Assembly: GCA_910587735.1 (NCBI GenBank)
Contig: CAJUNT010000040.1
Location: forward strand, 1 to 17,079
Length of the DNA stretch: 17,079 nt
Reading direction: 5' to 3'
DNA from: an uncultured Clostridia bacterium
GTDB lineage: Bacteria > Bacillota > Clostridia > Lachnospirales > Anaerotignaceae
Of this stretch, positions 14,034 through 17,079 are shown in pieces. Positions within the stretch are counted from its first letter, which is position 1. Each line of letters opens with the position of its first letter. Under the pieces are notes generated by a model. It ran no database searches. It was not told the DNA's origin and saw only the letters and a program-made list of their open reading frames with translations. A program made the position numbers and the translations under genes.

Positions 14034-15095
14034 ATGGCTGTATACAAAGATGGTAGCAAGTGGAGGGTAATTTATCGCTATACCAATTGGAAAGGTGAAA
14101 AAAAGCAGACACAAAAACGAGGTTTTGCAACAAAAAAAGAGGCTCAAGCCTGGGAAAGAGAAATTATGCTAAAACAGCAAACCAAGCTAGACATGACTTT
14201 TGCAAGTTTTTTCGAGATTTATGAGCAGGATAAGAAAAAAAGATTAAAAGAAAACACTTGGGAATCCAAAAGTCATATTATTCGTACAAAAATATTACCT
14301 TATTTTGGTGATAGAAAAATTGCAGAAATTGAAGCAAAAGACATTATTGCTTGGCAAAACAAACTGATGACAGAAGAAAAATATTCTCCTACTTACCTCA
14401 AAACAATACATAGTCAGTTGAGTGCGATATTCAACCATGCTGTACGCTTTTATCATTTACCATACAATCCTGCACAAAGAGCAGGAACGATTGGCAGTGA
14501 GGAACACAAAGAAATGTTGTTTTGGATAAAAGAGGAGTACATTAAATTTTCTGACGCAATTATGGACAAACCACTTTCATTTTATGCTTTTGAGTTGCTT
14601 TATTGGTGCGGTATTCGAGTGGGTGAGTTATTGGCACTAACACCAGCAGATTTTGATTTTGAAAAAAAGACATTGACAATTAACAAATCTTATCAACGAT
14701 TAAAAGGCAGAGATTTGATAACTAGCCCGAAAACTGTAAAAAGTAATAGAACGATAAAAATGCCTCAATTTCTTTGTGATGAGGTAAAAGAATATATTAG
14801 TATGCTGTATGAAATAAAAGACAACGAAAGATTGTTTCCTGTTACAAAATCGTATCTACATCATGAAATGGATAGAGGTTCTCAAATTGCTAGGGTAAAA
14901 AGGATAAGAATACACGATTTGCGACATTCAAGTATATCACTTCTAATAGAGATGGGGTTTTCAGCACTTGCCATAGCTGATAGAGTTGGACATGAAAGTA
15001 TTGACATCACATATCGCTATGCACATCTGTTTCCGAATAAGCAGACAGAGATGGCAGAGAAATTAAATTTGGAAGGAGGAGAACGCTTTGAATAA
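14034..15095 (+). CDS. int: Tyrosine-family site-specific integrase
   Basis: A 353-aa protein. The ATG at 14034 follows GAAAGGAGATGAC; the longer frame from 13986 overlaps the upstream gene and adds no domain. An AP2-like arm-binding N-terminus (VYKDGSKWRVIYRYTNWKGE) is followed by a SAM-like core-binding domain (about 55-150). The catalytic domain has R195 (GIRVGE), a beta-hairpin Lys (SPKTVKSNRTIKMP), H294-x2-R297 (HDLRH), H320 (VGHES) and the nucleophile Y329 (RYAHLFP). All expected residues are present, so the enzyme looks active. It resembles the Tn916/phage-type integrases of low-GC Gram-positives and should insert and excise this element with the adjacent xis-like protein. Confidence 0.92.
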   Translation: MAVYKDGSKWRVIYRYTNWKGEKKQTQKRGFATKKEAQAWEREIMLKQQTKLDMTFASFFEIYEQDKKKRLKENTWESKSHIIRTKILPYFGDRKIAEIEAKDIIAWQNKLMTEEKYSPTYLKTIHSQLSAIFNHAVRFYHLPYNPAQRAGTIGSEEHKEMLFWIKEEYIKFSDAIMDKPLSFYAFELLYWCGIRVGELLALTPADFDFEKKTLTINKSYQRLKGRDLITSPKTVKSNRTIKMPQFLCDEVKEYISMLYEIKDNERLFPVTKSYLHHEMDRGSQIARVKRIRIHDLRHSSISLLIEMGFSALAIADRVGHESIDITYRYAHLFPNKQTEMAEKLNLEGGERFE

Positions 15096-15411
15096 AAACT
15101 TAGACAAGCAAGGTAGATGGCGAAATAAAACGGTTTCATTCAGAATGTCGAATGAAGAAGTAACATTATTGGATAACCTAGTAACTTTATCTGGTTTAAC
15201 CAAACAAGATTATATTATTAAAAGATTACTTTGTAAAGATGTTGTAGTAATAGGCAATACGAGAGTATATAAGGCTCTAAAAAATCATATGGAGCAGCTT
15301 TATATAGAGTTAAAAAATTTATCAACTACACAGGAAATTGATGATGTAACAACGTCAACAATTCAATTTATCAATCAAATTTTACAAGGAATGAAGGAGG
15401 AAAACCAATGA
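15088..15411 (+). CDS. Ribbon-helix-helix mobilization-type protein
   Basis: A 107-aa protein with a TTG start at 15088, chosen because GGAAGGAGGAG stands just upstream; it overlaps the integrase stop by 8 nt. Residues about 12-48 (KTVSFRMSNEEVTLLDNLVT, then LSGLTKQDYIIKRLL) fit the beta-strand plus two-helix pattern of CopG/MobC-type DNA-binding proteins. The rest is helical. Such proteins often occur beside relaxases as accessory relaxosome factors. The relaxase itself would lie beyond the right edge. A role as a repressor or partition-like protein is also possible. Its stop overlaps the next start (ATGA). Confidence 0.72.
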   Translation: MNKNLDKQGRWRNKTVSFRMSNEEVTLLDNLVTLSGLTKQDYIIKRLLCKDVVVIGNTRVYKALKNHMEQLYIELKNLSTTQEIDDVTTSTIQFINQILQGMKEENQ

Positions 15412-16523
15412 GTAAAAAAGAAAAGATTGTTCCTATTTCATCTGCTGCAACAGAAAAGGAACAATCAAACCTAATTAATAAAAGTATAACAGAAAGACAA
15501 CAAAAAAGCAATTTACAAGCCACAGAAAATTTAAAAAATTTTGAACAGGAGGTGTTGGAAACGATTACAATGGAAGAATTGTATGACACAGTTTATCCGC
15601 CAAAAGCAGCAGTTGTCGACAAACTGATTTACAATGGCACATACCTTTTTGTCGGTGCTCCTAAAATTGGCAAGTCGTTTTTAATGGCACAACTAGGCTA
15701 TCATGTGAGTATGGGCTTACCTTTGTGGGGTTATCAAGTCAATCAAGGCTCTGTATTATATCTTGCATTAGAGGACGACTTCAGTAGAATACAAAAAAGA
15801 CTATCCAGAATGTTCGGCATGGAAAGCACACCAAATTTTCATTTTGCTACAAAATCAAAAGCATTGAATGAAGGACTAGAGGAGCAACTTACTCATTTTG
15901 TCAAAGAGCATCCAGACACAAAGTTGATTATGATTGATACTTTGCAAAAGGTAAGAGAAATCAACGGTGACAGATATAACTACTCCAATGACTATGATAT
16001 TGTAATGAAGTTGAAACAGTTTAGTGAAAGGCACAATATTTGTATGTTGATTGTACATCATACCAGAAAGCTACAGTCGGAAGACTGCTTTGATATGATT
16101 TCTGGTACGAATGGTTTGCTAGGGGCTGCCGATGGGGCGTTTATACTTCAAAAAACAAAGCGAATTGACAACAAAGGAATACTTGATATTGTTGGACGTG
16201 ACCAACAAGACCAAAAAATTTACTTAGAATTTGATAGAGAAAAATGCTTGTGGAAATTTATTAAAATAGAAACAGAATTGTGCAAAGAACCGCTTGACCC
16301 AATTGTAAAAATGGTTGGAGAAATGGTAACAAAAAATAAATCTAATTGGAGCGGAACGGCTTCAGAATTGGCTACTTTGTTACCAAAAGAAATCTCTCCA
16401 AATGCTCTAACAAGACGTTTAAATGTCAATGCAGAAAGATTGTTGGAAGAATTTGGCATTTACTATCAAACAAGCCGAACTAGGACAGGCAGACAAATTA
16501 AATTGATGTTGACGAAAAAATGA
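15408..16523 (+). CDS. RepA-like AAA (RecA-fold) ATPase
   Basis: A 371-aa protein whose start overlaps the previous stop (ATGA), with AAGGAGGAAAA upstream. After a polar N-terminus (about 1-60), the RecA-like core shows Walker A GAPKIGKS (83-90), YLALEDD near 130, Walker B LIMID ending at D177 and a sensor-like VHHTRK near 215. It continues with GTNGLLGAADGAFIL. This order is that of AAA_25/RepA hexameric helicase-type ATPases of plasmids and integrative elements. The C-terminus (about 300-371) is a winged-helix-like domain (LPKEISPNALTRRLN). Family knowledge suggests replication of the excised circle; the inverted repeats right after the gene fit an origin. Confidence 0.87.
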   Translation: MSKKEKIVPISSAATEKEQSNLINKSITERQQKSNLQATENLKNFEQEVLETITMEELYDTVYPPKAAVVDKLIYNGTYLFVGAPKIGKSFLMAQLGYHVSMGLPLWGYQVNQGSVLYLALEDDFSRIQKRLSRMFGMESTPNFHFATKSKALNEGLEEQLTHFVKEHPDTKLIMIDTLQKVREINGDRYNYSNDYDIVMKLKQFSERHNICMLIVHHTRKLQSEDCFDMISGTNGLLGAADGAFILQKTKRIDNKGILDIVGRDQQDQKIYLEFDREKCLWKFIKIETELCKEPLDPIVKMVGEMVTKNKSNWSGTASELATLLPKEISPNALTRRLNVNAERLLEEFGIYYQTSRTRTGRQIKLMLTKK

Positions 16524-16526
16524 AAA

Positions 16527-16559
16527 GTGTGACGATATTTTGTGTAAATATCGTCATAC
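16527..16559. repeat. Inverted repeat 1 (TGTGACGATATT family)
   Basis: GTGTGACGATATTT (16527-16540) and AAATATCGTCATAC (16546-16559) pair over 14 bp with one mismatch around a 5-nt loop. It starts 4 nt after the ATPase stop codon and may also act as its transcript end. Confidence 0.85.
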
Positions 16560-16637
16560 AAAAAGAAGAATATCAGATAACTAAAAATGTTGATTTTTCA
16601 AGGTTTTTAAAGCATATAGACAGCAAAAAAATAATGA

Positions 16638-16694
16638 GTGTGACGATGTGATGGTATTTTAGATAGCAGAGAATAGATAAAAAATATCGTCACA
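16638..16694. repeat. Inverted repeat 2 (TGTGACGAT family)
   Basis: Left arm GTGTGACGATGTGATGGTATTTT (first half of the motif intact, second half diverged) and right arm AAAATATCGTCACA, separated by about 20 nt. Confidence 0.75.
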
Positions 16695-16784
16695 AATGTC
16701 TTGAAAAAATGAATTCAAATATATGAAAAAACTTGATTTTACTGGATTTTATAGTGATTTATCTAAAAAATAAGAGAGCTGATA

Positions 16785-16842
16785 GTGTGACGATATTCTA
16801 AAAAATAACAGATATGTAAAAATATCGTCAACATCGTCACAA
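16785..16842. repeat. Inverted repeat 3 (TGTGACGATATT family, right arm doubled)
   Basis: GTGTGACGATATTC (16785-16798) faces AAAATATCGTCA directly followed by ACATCGTCACAAG, so the right arm holds two partial motif copies in tandem. It lies just upstream of the ribosome binding site of the last gene. Confidence 0.8.
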
Positions 16843-16866
16843 GATTTAAAAATAGAGGTGTAAAAT

Positions 16867-17079
16867 ATAAAGCAAGTACAGATTAGTGAAGATTTATTTT
16901 TATCGCTTATTAAATACCATATTTTGGAATATTATAATGAGGAAGAAAAAATTGTAGAAGAATTACAACAAAAACTTGATAGTGTAATCAATCGAAACCT
17001 GTATACTAAATACAAGACTGCTATAACAGAAGAAGAAAAGGAAAAAGCTAGGCAAGAGTATTTAGATAGAAAAGGGATT
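16867..17079 (+). CDS. Small element protein, partial at right edge, apparent ATA start
   Basis: An open frame of 71 codons runs to the window edge: KQVQISEDLFLSLIKYH, then LEYYNEEEKIVEELQQKLDS, VINRNLYTKYKTAITEEEKE, ARQEYLDRKGI. An AGAGGTG ribosome binding site lies 6 nt before ATA at 16867, exactly where an ATG is expected. No ATG, GTG or TTG occurs in this frame between the stop at 16861 and the TTG well inside the protein. It resembles small helical proteins encoded beside relaxase genes in clostridial mobilizable elements; function unknown. Either a rare ATA start is used or a G-to-A change has weakened the gene. Confidence 0.65.
   Translation, partial: MKQVQISEDLFLSLIKYHILEYYNEEEKIVEELQQKLDSVINRNLYTKYKTAITEEEKEKARQEYLDRKGI

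Larger units (their letters stand above)
16524..16866. other. Non-coding repeat region after the ATPase gene (candidate origin/control region)
   Basis: No gene on either strand. It holds three related inverted-repeat pairs built from TGTGACGATATT (listed below) in very AT-rich DNA. This organisation is typical of an iteron-type origin or a partition or recombination control site next to a Rep-like gene. Confidence 0.5.

Overview
The window is low-GC, Firmicute-type DNA. It has strong AGGAGG-like ribosome binding sites, AT-rich spacers, SLH and copper-amine-oxidase-N surface proteins, and a clostridial-style integrative element. An anaerobic clostridial host (Lachnospiraceae-like or related, probably gut) is the best guess; the sequence alone does not fix the genus.

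Layout. (1) Positions 1-143 hold the edge of an insertion sequence: the N-terminal zinc ribbon of a minus-strand transposase with an apparent frameshift at its start. (2) 267-3420 is a three-gene cell-envelope operon: a secreted modular hydrolase (two peptidoglycan-binding domains, ricin-type lectin, CHAP amidase/peptidase), a small polytopic membrane protein and a single-span membrane-anchored protein. It ends at a clear terminator. (3) 3549-7291 is a probable six-gene operon: an SLH-domain protein with an 11-unit acidic repeat tail, a multispan coiled-coil protein, a tail-anchored Cys-rich protein, a two-TM small protein, a JAMM/MPN-type metalloprotease and a second small Cys-rich protein, followed by a terminator. 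(4) 7463-9579 encodes a lipoprotein made of two homologous repeats and a secreted copper-amine-oxidase-N protein, again closed by a terminator.

(5) 9726-12728 is the most notable locus: a long prokaryotic Argonaute (pAgo) gene that is now broken. A 761-bp IS1-family element (11477-12237) sits inside the PIWI domain, bounded by 17/23-matching inverted repeats and a perfect 8-bp target duplication (AATAATGT). Removing the IS and one duplication copy rejoins the two halves in frame. A second lesion near the 3' end, best explained by a 5-bp ACATT tandem duplication, puts the last catalytic aspartate out of frame. The repaired gene would encode about 742 aa with a complete D534-E570-D604-D721 catalytic tetrad and a Y-K-Q-K 5'-phosphate pocket in the MID domain. 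The gene stands alone behind its own terminator and promoter.

(6) From about 12.9 kb to the right edge lies the start of an integrative mobilizable element: a divergently transcribed XRE regulator, an excisionase-like HTH protein, a tyrosine integrase, a ribbon-helix-helix protein, a RepA-like AAA ATPase, a cluster of TGTGACGATATT inverted repeats resembling origin or control sites, and the first 71 codons of a small element protein that appears to start with ATA. The left junction probably lies in the gene-free stretch 12729-13192, which contains a promoter, helically phased TGGCAAC repeats and a terminator.

The main discovery candidates are the doubly inactivated Argonaute, the JAMM protease flanked by two related Cys-rich mini-proteins in a surface operon, and the repeat cluster downstream of the element's ATPase.
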